Source: Kosmotogaceae bacterium UBA1373
GTDB lineage: Bacteria; Thermotogota; Thermotogae; Petrotogales; Kosmotogaceae
Assembly: GCA_002305955.1 (NCBI GenBank)
Contig: DBRH01000052.1
Span: 7,670-16,155, forward strand
Length of the DNA stretch: 8,486 nt
Direction of reading: 5' to 3'
The notes beneath the pieces were generated by a model. That model worked only from the letters and a program-made list of their open reading frames with translations, ran no database searches and was not told the origin of the DNA. The position numbers were made by a program, and so were the translations under genes. Below are positions 1 to 5,544 of the stretch, one piece after another (positions within the stretch are counted from its first letter, which is position 1; each line of letters begins with the position of its first letter).

Positions 1-28
1 GATTATGCCCCCGCTTTCTATACAGGAT

Positions 29-35
29 GGTGATC
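29..35 (+). promoter_or_regulatory. Ribosome binding site supporting the ATG at 38
   Basis: GGTGATC matches the anti-Shine-Dalgarno tail of 16S rRNA, extended upstream by an imperfect GGAT, and lies two bases before the ATG at 38. The upstream ATG at 5 cannot be judged because too little sequence precedes it. Confidence 0.5.
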
Positions 36-37
36 AG

Positions 38-1051
38 ATGGCCGAAAGATTGATCGAAGTATTCACCGATACCGATCCGGTCGAAAACATGGAAAAGCTG
101 ATCGAGGAGAAAACTATCACCGGATACTGGACGATCAAAACTTCCGAAAAACTCTGGGAGACAAAGATACTGGTTATGGCCGAAAACAGCGAGAAGATCC
201 TGGATTCTCTCGAGCAGTATTTTTCCGGCAGCGAGAAGTTCAAAGCGATCATCGTTCAAGTGGAGGCTTCGCTGCCCAGAGTTAAAGAAGAAAAAGAACC
301 GGAGGAGGAACGGCAAGAAGAGAAACAGCCCGAGAAAGGCATCTTCAAACGCATAAGCAGAGAAGAGCTGTACAACGATATCTCGGAAATGATCTCGAAC
401 GACGCGGTCGACATCGCAATGACAATTCTATCTGCCATCGTTGCGACGATCGGCCTTGTCAGAAACAGCCCGGCGATAATAATCGGGGCGATGGTCATCG
501 CTCCCATGCTAGGTCCAAATGTTGCCCAGTCTTTCGCAACGACTCTCGGAGACTTTTCCCTGCTCGCGAAGTCCGTGAGGACAAACCTCATTCGAATAGG
601 ACTGGGTTTCGCTTTCGCCCTTGCCTTTGGACTCTTGCTGAATCTCGATTACAACACCCACGAGATAACGAGCAGAACGGTGGCCGACATCGGCGACATA
701 GTACTCGCCTTTTCCTCGGGGACGGCCGCGGCATTATCGATTACCTCCGGAGTATCTACTTCGCTTATCGGAGTCATGGTGGCGGTCTCTCTCATGCCTC
801 CGCTCGCCTCTGCAGGAATGCTTCTTGGGAAGGGCGATATCGCAGGGTTCTCCGGGGCGATACTCCTGTTTTTTGTGAACATAGTCTGTGTGAACCTGGC
901 ATCAATAATCACGTTCAGGCTTCAGGGAATCGAGCCTCGCACTTGGTGGGAGGCGAACAAGGCGGGCAAAGCCGTCAGAGTGACGATCCTGGGCTGGCTG
1001 GTAATTCTGGGGCTGCTCGTTCTTTCGCTTTATTTGAGCAGATTACTGTGA
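38..1051 (+). CDS. DUF389 / TIGR00341-family integral membrane protein
   Basis: Predicted inner-membrane protein of 337 residues, of unknown biochemical role. Residues 1-80 form a soluble alpha/beta-type domain and residues 82-101 a highly charged Glu/Lys linker. After that come about six or seven hydrophobic segments, roughly 123-142, 146-166, 183-203, 218-238, 241-262, 270-294 and 314-334. Family signatures are visible: NSPAIIIGAMVIAPMLGP (143-160), SGTAAALS (227-234) and GVMVAVSLMPPLA (245-257). I chose the ATG at 38 because GGTGATC (29-35), complementary to the 16S 3' end, sits just before it and the protein then begins in the usual family way (MAERLIEVF). An in-frame ATG at 5 would add 11 residues, and the reading frame is open to the window edge, so a longer start cannot be excluded. 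The gene is complete at its 3' end and is convergent with the minus-strand operons. No substrate is established for this family as far as I know. The family call is confident; the function is unknown. Confidence 0.88.
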   Translation: MAERLIEVFTDTDPVENMEKLIEEKTITGYWTIKTSEKLWETKILVMAENSEKILDSLEQYFSGSEKFKAIIVQVEASLPRVKEEKEPEEERQEEKQPEKGIFKRISREELYNDISEMISNDAVDIAMTILSAIVATIGLVRNSPAIIIGAMVIAPMLGPNVAQSFATTLGDFSLLAKSVRTNLIRIGLGFAFALAFGLLLNLDYNTHEITSRTVADIGDIVLAFSSGTAAALSITSGVSTSLIGVMVAVSLMPPLASAGMLLGKGDIAGFSGAILLFFVNIVCVNLASIITFRLQGIEPRTWWEANKAGKAVRVTILGWLVILGLLVLSLYLSRLL

Positions 1052-1120
1052 GATGCGAAAGGATGTGGAAGCATAACACGTTTTGCCGTTCGCAAAGTTC
1101 TTAAATCAGACCCAGGCTCG

Positions 1121-1162
1121 ACGGGAAATAGAAACGGAATGAAAAACTTTCTTCTTTCCCGT
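1121..1162 (+). terminator. Imperfect hairpin after the DUF389 gene, possible transcription end
   Basis: ACGGGAAA (1121-1128) pairs perfectly with TTTCCCGT (1155-1162), and an inner GAAA/TTTC continues the stem after a small internal mismatch. It lies 70 bases after the DUF389 stop codon. No T-tract follows on either strand, so this is not a canonical rho-independent terminator. It may instead be a 3'-end-protecting hairpin or part of an intergenic repeat. Confidence 0.3.
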
Positions 1163-1195
1163 TGTATCGCACTGCGATCTGGCATCTCAACCGTA

Positions 1196-1215
1196 CTTGG
1201 AAAGAGCGGTTGTTC
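1196..1215 (+). repeat. Left arm of a distant inverted repeat
   Basis: Two overlapping words, CTTGGAAAGAGC (1196-1207) and AGAGCGGTTGTTC (1203-1215), each recur exactly in inverted orientation at 1867-1878 and 1851-1863. The arms bracket about 650 bases that contain the hydrolase remnant. The left copy is more compact: the right copy has eight extra bases between the two words. Confidence 0.55.
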
Positions 1216-1344
1216 GTTGTTAGTTAAGGAGCTTGAGAAGAGGAGAGAGGGCGAGACTGAAGAGATGCGAAGATTCTCGTCTTCTCGTGAGTGAAGCGAA
1301 CTCTCGAATGCGCTCTTTCCCGGCCCTTATCAACAACCGTTCTT
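1202..1344. repeat. 143-base unit bounded by 13-bp inverted repeats
   Basis: AAGAGCGGTTGTT (1202-1214) can pair with AACAACCGTTCTT (1332-1344) over 13 positions, with a single G-U wobble in RNA. The interior is purine-rich, with further short complementarities (for example GAAGA/TCTTC around 1268-1283 and CGAGA/CTCTCG). As RNA the whole unit could fold into one long imperfect hairpin. The GGTTGTT core recurs inverted at 1851-1863. I infer a dispersed intergenic element; copy number in the genome cannot be seen from one window. Confidence 0.4.
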
Positions 1345-1345
1345 A

Positions 1346-1678
1346 TCACTCGAAAGAATTGAGTAGTTCATTCAGAAAGTCTGCTACTGTTATGGTCAGA
1401 TCATCCTGGACTAATCCCAAATCGATATTCACACCGGCGTGATTTTTGTCTTTGGCATGGTACAGCCGAACCGGCACTTCGGAAAGCTGGAGTTTCTGAG
1501 CGAAGTCACTGGAAATTTCCTCTGACTCTATACGTTCGCCGGCATAAACTATCAGGAAAGGGGAAATTGATTTTCCCGGAGCAACATGATTGATTGGCGA
1601 AGCATCATCCCATAACGGTACGCAGGTGAAAGGATTATCTCGGGAATAGATAACGGCGCCAGAAGAAGTTTTTATCTT
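1346..1678 (-). pseudogene. 3' remnant of an alpha/beta-hydrolase (esterase-type) gene
   Basis: The minus strand carries an open frame of 110 codons, from just inside an in-frame TAA (1679-1681) to a TGA (1346-1348). It has no ATG or other plausible start, so it escapes ordinary gene calling. Its translation resembles the C-terminal third of an alpha/beta-hydrolase of the carboxylesterase kind: DDASPINHV (24-32), then PFLIVYAGER (40-49), a typical late beta-strand, then FAQKL (59-63). VPVRLYHAKDKNHAGVNIDLG (68-88) follows, where His80 sits in the position expected for the catalytic histidine. The frame ends in VADFLNELL, a normal C-terminal helix. The nucleophile-elbow region with GxSxG is absent, and I find no continuation upstream in any frame. 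I infer a 5'-deleted gene, not a functional enzyme. Exact subfamily is uncertain. Confidence 0.72.
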
Positions 1679-1898
1679 TTATTGAAAACACCGAAAAGCC
1701 AATGATTCATACAGTCGGAATTAAAGGCGTTTCCGGTAAGGAAGAGATGCCGAATTGGGACCCGACGCGGCCGGAAGGCAGGAACAGGAGCCGCTGTTAT
1801 TGGTGAGGGGTGAATACGCCAACAACCAAGAACCTGGACGCGCAGCGTCGGAACAACCGCTCTCCTGCTCTTTCCAAGGACGGCTCTTAACGCTCACT
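1679..1898. other. Non-coding stretch between the hydrolase remnant and the amidotransferase gene
   Basis: No frame here resembles a known protein, and the short plus-strand frame at 1755-1949 is Gln/Arg/Ser-rich with no binding site. It contains the GACGC/GCGTC hairpin at 1837-1849 and the right inverted-repeat arm at 1851-1878. No T-tract terminator for the incoming minus-strand operon is visible. Confidence 0.5.
1851..1878 (-). repeat. Right arm of a distant inverted repeat
   Basis: Read on the minus strand this holds CTTGGAAAGAGC followed, after an eight-base insertion, by GGTTGTTC, matching 1196-1215 in inverted orientation. It begins about 20 bases beyond the stop codon of the class II amidotransferase gene. 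A small GACGC-GCA-GCGTC hairpin (1837-1849) adjoins it. The two arms occupy equivalent positions behind the two convergent genes, as an intergenic repeat family would. Confidence 0.55.
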
Positions 1899-2555
1899 TC
1901 ACAGGACCAGCGATTCTCCGTTGGCGATCTCCCTCGATCCGGCCGGTAAACCGGAAAAGCTTTCCACAGGTTCGCTCGCGACTATTTTAAGACCTTCCCT
2001 TTCGTAAAGGTAAAGTCCGTGGTCGAGGTCGTTTTTCTCCGAGTTCAGTCTCAATATCCAGATACTTTCGAAATCCGTCAAAAAAGCGTTGAGCGAAGTG
2101 TAGCAAAAATTGTCCGCCACGAACCCGGCAGCCCTGCCAAGTGCCTCGGCAGGGCTGAACCTTTCCATATGACTCAAAACAAGTTCGAAATATCTCTGGG
2201 TATCGATCGTTCCGGGAGCACTGGCGAAATCGAAGACCGTCCCGTTATGGCAGAAGGCGTAGTTTTTCCCCTTCACGACACCGTAGAAAGGGTGAACGTG
2301 GTCGGGATTGACAGAGTATCCCGGGGAAGCCTTACGTGCGTGTACGATCCCCAGCCTGCTTTCGATCAGCGGTGGGTCGGCTTCACAGATGGATCGGACA
2401 GAGTTGTATCTCAACCTTTCTCCGCCGGCCATCGCAAGACCGAAGCCATCGCCGTGAGGGTTGTTCAGACCCTCTCTGGCCATGTTCCGAAGTATATCAA
2501 CGATCTCGAGCGATTCTATTTTAGTCGGGCTCTTGAAAGCCAGCATCCTACACAT
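1899..2555 (-). CDS. Class II glutamine amidotransferase (YafJ-like, stand-alone)
   Basis: A 218-residue N-terminal-nucleophile glutaminase domain that would release ammonia from glutamine, acting in the cytoplasm. The start MCRMLAF puts the catalytic Cys at position 2, exposed after Met removal. Family motifs follow in order: HGDGFGLA (34-41), HARKAS (72-77), HPF (88-90), CHNGTV (102-107) and IVASEP (191-196). The length is about that of a bare glutaminase domain, so no synthase or acceptor domain is fused to it. It is the last gene of the operon, starting two bases after the pdxT stop codon, with AGGA about eight bases before its ATG inside the end of pdxT. The acceptor of its ammonia is not evident. 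Relatives include YafJ and EgtC-like hydrolases, so it may instead hydrolyse a gamma-glutamyl compound. Family confident; physiological role open. Confidence 0.88.
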   Translation of the reverse strand: MCRMLAFKSPTKIESLEIVDILRNMAREGLNNPHGDGFGLAMAGGERLRYNSVRSICEADPPLIESRLGIVHARKASPGYSVNPDHVHPFYGVVKGKNYAFCHNGTVFDFASAPGTIDTQRYFELVLSHMERFSPAEALGRAAGFVADNFCYTSLNAFLTDFESIWILRLNSEKNDLDHGLYLYEREGLKIVASEPVESFSGLPAGSREIANGESLVL

Positions 2556-2557
2556 GA

Positions 2558-3157
2558 TTACATCCTGGGTATCGCATTCTCGACGCTGTTTCCGACCATG
2601 TCCATAAAGTATCTCTGGAGTCTTACATCGTCCGTCAGCTCGGGATGAAATGAAGCGGCCATGATGTTTCTCTCTCTTACAAGCACGGGTGTTCCCCCGA
2701 AACAGGCCATCACTTCGACCTCTTTGCCGGTGGTCGCGATTTTAGGCGCTCTTATAAAAACAGCCCTGAAGGGAACGTCTCCGAAGTAGCTGACGTACAG
2801 GTCGGCCTCGAAGCTGTCGACCTGTCTTCCGTAACCGTTTCTCTCGATCGTGACATCCAGAACGCCCAGGGTGTCCTGCGCGGGGTAGTTCTCTATTCCC
2901 TTCGAGAGGAGGATCATGCCGGCACAGGTGGCGAAGACCGGCATGCCCGAATTTATCCTTTCTCTTAGTGGTTCCCAGATTGCAAATCTCTTCAGCAGCT
3001 TCGTCATGGTGGTCGATTCGCCGCCGGGCATTATCAAAGCCTCGACTGTTTTGAGCGCGTCGCTATCTCTTATCCATACGGCCTCATGACCGAGTTTCTT
3101 AATTACAGCCAGGTGCTCTTGAATATCTCCCTGAATACCGAGGACTCCGATTTTCAA
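2558..3157 (-). CDS. pdxT: Pyridoxal 5'-phosphate synthase glutaminase subunit PdxT
   Basis: Class I (triad) glutamine amidotransferase that hydrolyses glutamine and passes ammonia to PdxS in the DXP-independent vitamin B6 pathway. The 199 residues match the family length. Visible features are GVLGIQGD at the N terminus, the oxyanion motif PGGES (44-48), the nucleophile Cys78 in FATCAGMILL, RNGYGRQVDSFE (106-117), and the His171/Glu173 pair in SFHPEL. The start codon is TTG (3157-3155), three bases after the pdxS stop. No ATG or GTG nearby gives the conserved N terminus, so TTG is the credible start, with GAGAGG at the end of pdxS as its binding site. The weak start may lower PdxT output relative to PdxS or rely on translational coupling. 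Next to pdxS and with all catalytic residues intact, the call is secure. Confidence 0.97.
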   Translation of the reverse strand: MKIGVLGIQGDIQEHLAVIKKLGHEAVWIRDSDALKTVEALIMPGGESTTMTKLLKRFAIWEPLRERINSGMPVFATCAGMILLSKGIENYPAQDTLGVLDVTIERNGYGRQVDSFEADLYVSYFGDVPFRAVFIRAPKIATTGKEVEVMACFGGTPVLVRERNIMAASFHPELTDDVRLQRYFMDMVGNSVENAIPRM

Positions 3158-3160
3158 TTT

Positions 3161-4039
3161 TTACCAGCCTCTCTCTTCCATACGGACTTCGAGCTTGCCG
3201 ATCTCCAGGCCTTCCATGGCGTCTCCCACATCTTCGGAGATCTCCGCCAGTCTGTGCGGGTCGTTGTAGTAAAGAACGGCCTCGACTATGGCTTTGGCCA
3301 TTTTCGCCGGATCTTTCGATTTGAAGATGCCCGATCCCACGAACACCCCGTCGCAACCGAGCAGCATCATGAGCGCGGCGTCGGCCGGTGTGGCGACTCC
3401 GCCGGCCGCAAAGTTGACCACCGGGAGTCTACCGAGTTCCCTCACCTGGCTCAGTATTTCGACCGTAGCCCCTATCTCTTTGCCGTAGTGAACGAGCTCG
3501 GCGTCGTTCATCATCTGAACCTTTCTCACTTCTTCGTTGACGGTTCTCATGTGCTTGACGGCCTCTATTATGTTTCCCGTGCCGGCCTCGCCCTTGGTCC
3601 TTATCATGGCCGCGCCTTCGGATATCCTTCTGACGGCCTCTCCGAGGTTTCTCGCGCCACAGACGAACGGCACCGTGAAGAGTCTCTTATCTATGTGGTA
3701 CCTGTCGTCGGCCGGGGTCAGAACCTCCGATTCGTCGATGAAGTCAACTCCAATGGCTTCCAGTATCTTCGCCTCGGCGATGTGTCCTATGCGGGCCTTG
3801 GCCATCACCGGGATGGAGACCGATTCCATGATCTCTTTTATAAGACCGATCTTTGCCATCCTGGCTACTCCGCCTTCTTTTCTTATATCGGCCGGTACTC
3901 TCTCAAGCGCCATAACTGCAACTGCGCCGGCTTCCTGAGCGATTCTCGCCTGCTCGGGATTGGTAACGTCCATGATCACGCCGTTTTTGAACATTTCGGC
4001 GAATCCTTTTTTCACAGTCCACGTTCCCTTAACTTCCAT
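3161..4039 (-). CDS. pdxS: Pyridoxal 5'-phosphate synthase lyase subunit PdxS
   Basis: Synthase subunit that builds pyridoxal 5'-phosphate from ribose 5-phosphate, glyceraldehyde 3-phosphate and PdxT-derived ammonia. It is a TIM barrel that in the family assembles as a dodecamer. The 292 residues carry the catalytic set at the usual numbering: Asp24 (VIMDV), Lys81 (PVMAKARIGH) and Lys149 (RTKGEAGTG). Other conserved blocks are ALERVPADIRKEGGVARM (44-61), ESEVLTPADD (103-112) and NFAAGGVATPADAALMM near the C terminus. I start it at the ATG at 4039 because that gives the family N terminus (MEVKGTWTVKKGFAEMF) and because AGAGGT lies seven bases upstream. An open frame extends 35 codons further upstream, but that stretch is inside the preceding gene. 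The start overlaps the end of the phosphoribosyltransferase gene by 11 bases, implying coupled translation. Confidence 0.98.
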   Translation of the reverse strand: MEVKGTWTVKKGFAEMFKNGVIMDVTNPEQARIAQEAGAVAVMALERVPADIRKEGGVARMAKIGLIKEIMESVSIPVMAKARIGHIAEAKILEAIGVDFIDESEVLTPADDRYHIDKRLFTVPFVCGARNLGEAVRRISEGAAMIRTKGEAGTGNIIEAVKHMRTVNEEVRKVQMMNDAELVHYGKEIGATVEILSQVRELGRLPVVNFAAGGVATPADAALMMLLGCDGVFVGSGIFKSKDPAKMAKAIVEAVLYYNDPHRLAEISEDVGDAMEGLEIGKLEVRMEERGW

Positions 4040-5357
4040 GTTCAACACCTCTCTTTTTATTGTCATTCCAGTAATCGCTTTCAACACGGGATAACCTCGA
4101 AAGATCACCCTTTCCCCTTCCGACTTTTGCGCAGGGTCGGCCATCGACTTCCACGATGTCCGCGGTGAAGTCGAGTTTGTCCTTCAGAAGCGACGAACCC
4201 ACGCCGTAAACGTCGGCCGGGACTTCGAGCTTTTCGAAGAGATCGATCTTCTCGGCGGTGAATCCGCCTGAGACGATTATTTTCAGGTCATGCATACCGT
4301 TTTTATCGAACTCTTCTCTGGCTCTCCAGACGAGCTCCGGGCAGACCCCGAGCGAGGATCTGTCCTTGGGAACCACCGATTTATCCCTAAGGCTGCCGGA
4401 TGTGTCGAACCTCACGCCCCAGACTCTGCCTTTACCCGTACCTATAACGGGCGAAGGATCTGTCTGGCCCAGAGTGAATTCTCTCCCGGTGAGGGCCGTG
4501 TAAGCCTTCGCCACGACATCGTAAGTGGTGCCTATCACGTCGTTGTTCCAGTCAACCAGTACTATCCTGTTCACTTTAGAGTCTATGTATTTGTCGAATT
4601 CCAGAGCTGCCTGTGCCGTGTCGCCACCGTAGACGGCTATTAGGGCGTGCGGTATGGTTCCCATGCTCTCGACGCCCCAGTAGTCGGCGTTGGCGTCGGT
4701 TGATACGCCGAAGGCACCGGCTTTGAGAGCAGCATATCCGTCGGTAGCCTGGGTCCAGAAGTGATCGAAACGGGCGCTGAAGAAGAGGATCTCTTTTCCC
4801 CTTGCAGCCTTGACCACCGATTTCACGGCCGTTGCAGTTGAAGAGGCCCTTGCAATGACACCGAGAAGTATAGTCTCCAGATATCCGAAGTAGCGCGGGT
4901 CACCTTCCACGGTCATTATCGGTTCCATATCCCGGGCTTCATCACCGTCGTACAGGGCTTCAACATCTAGCTCTTCCCATCTATCCTGCCAGAGATCGTT
5001 CAATTTCATCTTGAGATCCCATTTCCATGAGGAAAGCTCGACAAGGGCTTCACGATCCATGTCCCATGCGGCGTGGTTTATCTGCTTTTCGACTTCGAGT
5101 ATTTCTTCGAAAAGCCCTTTGGCGCGTCCCTCATCGGCATAGTAGCCGGTTCCGAACCGCAGTATCGCCAGCGCTTCATCGATGCCGACGATGGTGGCAT
5201 CCCTTCTGGGAAAAAACTGGTACAGCACTCTGGTGCTCTTGTTTGCGCATTTCAAAACTTCGACAAGCCTCGTGAAATATTTGTCGGAGTAGTAGCCGGC
5301 CCTCATCTTGTCGATGGGGACTTTGAACACTCTGGGATCGAGCCTGAGCTTCTCCAT
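4029..5357 (-). CDS. Nicotinate phosphoribosyltransferase family protein
   Basis: Type II phosphoribosyltransferase of 442 residues, expected to make nicotinate mononucleotide from nicotinate, PRPP and ATP in the Preiss-Handler route to NAD, in the cytoplasm. Visible landmarks are DKMRAGYYSDKYF (16-28), where nicotinate enzymes have a conserved Tyr-Phe block, ARASSTATA (169-177), FSARFDHF (193-200), MGTIPHALI (232-240), equivalent to the GTxxH element of the family, VRFDTSG (315-321), IIVSGGFTAEKI (360-371) and VYGVGSSLL (383-391). These fit the phosphate- and ribose-binding end of the barrel. I chose the ATG at 5357 because AGGGGG lies five bases upstream. A GTG at 5411 and an ATG at 5372 in the same frame have weaker sites and add residues without family character. 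It heads the operon with pdxS. A quinolinate- or nicotinamide-type relative is less likely given the sequence order. Confidence 0.88.
   Translation of the reverse strand: MEKLRLDPRVFKVPIDKMRAGYYSDKYFTRLVEVLKCANKSTRVLYQFFPRRDATIVGIDEALAILRFGTGYYADEGRAKGLFEEILEVEKQINHAAWDMDREALVELSSWKWDLKMKLNDLWQDRWEELDVEALYDGDEARDMEPIMTVEGDPRYFGYLETILLGVIARASSTATAVKSVVKAARGKEILFFSARFDHFWTQATDGYAALKAGAFGVSTDANADYWGVESMGTIPHALIAVYGGDTAQAALEFDKYIDSKVNRIVLVDWNNDVIGTTYDVVAKAYTALTGREFTLGQTDPSPVIGTGKGRVWGVRFDTSGSLRDKSVVPKDRSSLGVCPELVWRAREEFDKNGMHDLKIIVSGGFTAEKIDLFEKLEVPADVYGVGSSLLKDKLDFTADIVEVDGRPCAKVGRGKGDLSRLSRVESDYWNDNKKRGVEHGS
4047..4052 (-). promoter_or_regulatory. Ribosome binding site of pdxS
   Basis: AGAGGT on the minus strand, seven bases before the ATG at 4039. 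It decides the pdxS start in favour of 292 residues over the longer open frame reaching 4144. It lies within the end of the upstream gene. Confidence 0.75.
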
Positions 5358-5428
5358 AGATGCCCCCTGCATATTTATGTGAATCGCCTTCGACTCAACA
5401 TCAAAACACACCGGAAAAGAGCCCCGGT
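5358..5428 (-). other. 5' leader of the NAPRT-pdxST operon with two small hairpins
   Basis: The predicted leader is about 70 bases. It holds ACCGG/CCGGT with a nine-base loop (around 5410-5428) and GAGTCG-AAGG-CGATTC, six pairs with one G-U (around 5383-5398). It is too short and simple for a known NAD or pyridoxal-phosphate riboswitch that I could recognise. A role in initiation or stability is possible but not shown. Confidence 0.3.
5363..5368 (-). promoter_or_regulatory. Ribosome binding site of the nicotinate phosphoribosyltransferase gene
   Basis: AGGGGG on the minus strand, five bases before the ATG at 5357. It favours this start over the in-frame ATG at 5372 and GTG at 5411. Confidence 0.65.
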
Positions 5429-5434
5429 AACCTG

Positions 5435-5440
5435 ATTATA
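5435..5440 (-). promoter_or_regulatory. Candidate -10 element of the NAPRT-pdxS-pdxT-amidotransferase operon
   Basis: A perfect TATAAT on the minus strand, in an AT-rich setting, with the predicted transcription start near 5428. No good TTGACA-like -35 lies 16-18 bases upstream: the TTGCAA on the minus strand near 5480 is too far. The promoter is probably real but activated or -35-poor. The previous operon's terminator sits just upstream, as expected for a new transcription unit. Confidence 0.55.
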
Positions 5441-5499
5441 TAATAATAAGATAGTTTCGGCTTGTTGGTTTTGTTAATTGCAACGGGTCGGAGCGATCC

Positions 5500-5525
5500 A
5501 AAAGAAAACCGGCCTTACGGCCGGT
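5500..5525 (-). terminator. Rho-independent terminator of the DUF2089-LiaF-like operon
   Basis: On the minus strand ACCGGCC-GTAA-GGCCGGT forms a perfect seven-pair GC-rich stem with a tetraloop (5508-5525), followed immediately by TTTCTTTT. It lies 20 bases after the stop codon of the last gene at 5545. It cleanly separates this operon from the cofactor operon downstream. Confidence 0.93.
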
Positions 5526-5544
5526 ATCCTTCGTTTTTATTCCA

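Larger units (their letters stand above)
1052..1345. other. Non-coding stretch with hairpins, downstream of the DUF389 gene
   Basis: I see no convincing gene here. A 69-codon open frame starting at 1233 has low-complexity Arg/Ser content, no family resemblance and no ribosome binding site. What the stretch does hold is structure: an imperfect hairpin at 1121-1162, and a 143-base unit bounded by inverted repeats at 1202-1344. Both are listed separately. Position and content suggest 3' untranslated sequence and intergenic repeat rather than coding sequence. Confidence 0.6.

Noticed and set aside
1233..1442. A 69-codon plus-strand open frame in the intergenic stretch
   Set aside because: It has no convincing domain, and its second half is antisense to the hydrolase remnant, which explains its openness.
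1702..1760. A plus-strand GIKGVSG-like peptide reminiscent of an alpha/beta-hydrolase segment, suggesting an inverted fragment of the remnant
   Set aside because: Only about seven residues, on the opposite strand from the remnant, with no extension on either side; most likely chance.
1899..3157. The class II amidotransferase as a broken part of a larger synthase such as an asparagine or glucosamine-phosphate synthase
   Set aside because: The domain is complete from Cys2 to a natural C terminus, and the flanking sequence holds no synthase remnant.
4040..4144. A 35-codon N-terminal extension of PdxS
   Set aside because: It lies inside the preceding gene, departs from the conserved PdxS N terminus, and the ATG at 4039 has a good binding site.
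3086..4168. A 360-codon plus-strand open frame opposite pdxS/pdxT
   Set aside because: It lies antisense to two enzymes with intact catalytic residues, is rich in His, Arg and Ser, has no binding site or family resemblance, and arises from codon bias on the coding strand.
5358..5430. An NAD or pyridoxal-phosphate riboswitch in the NAPRT leader
   Set aside because: The leader is short, with only two small hairpins, and matches no riboswitch consensus that I can recognise.
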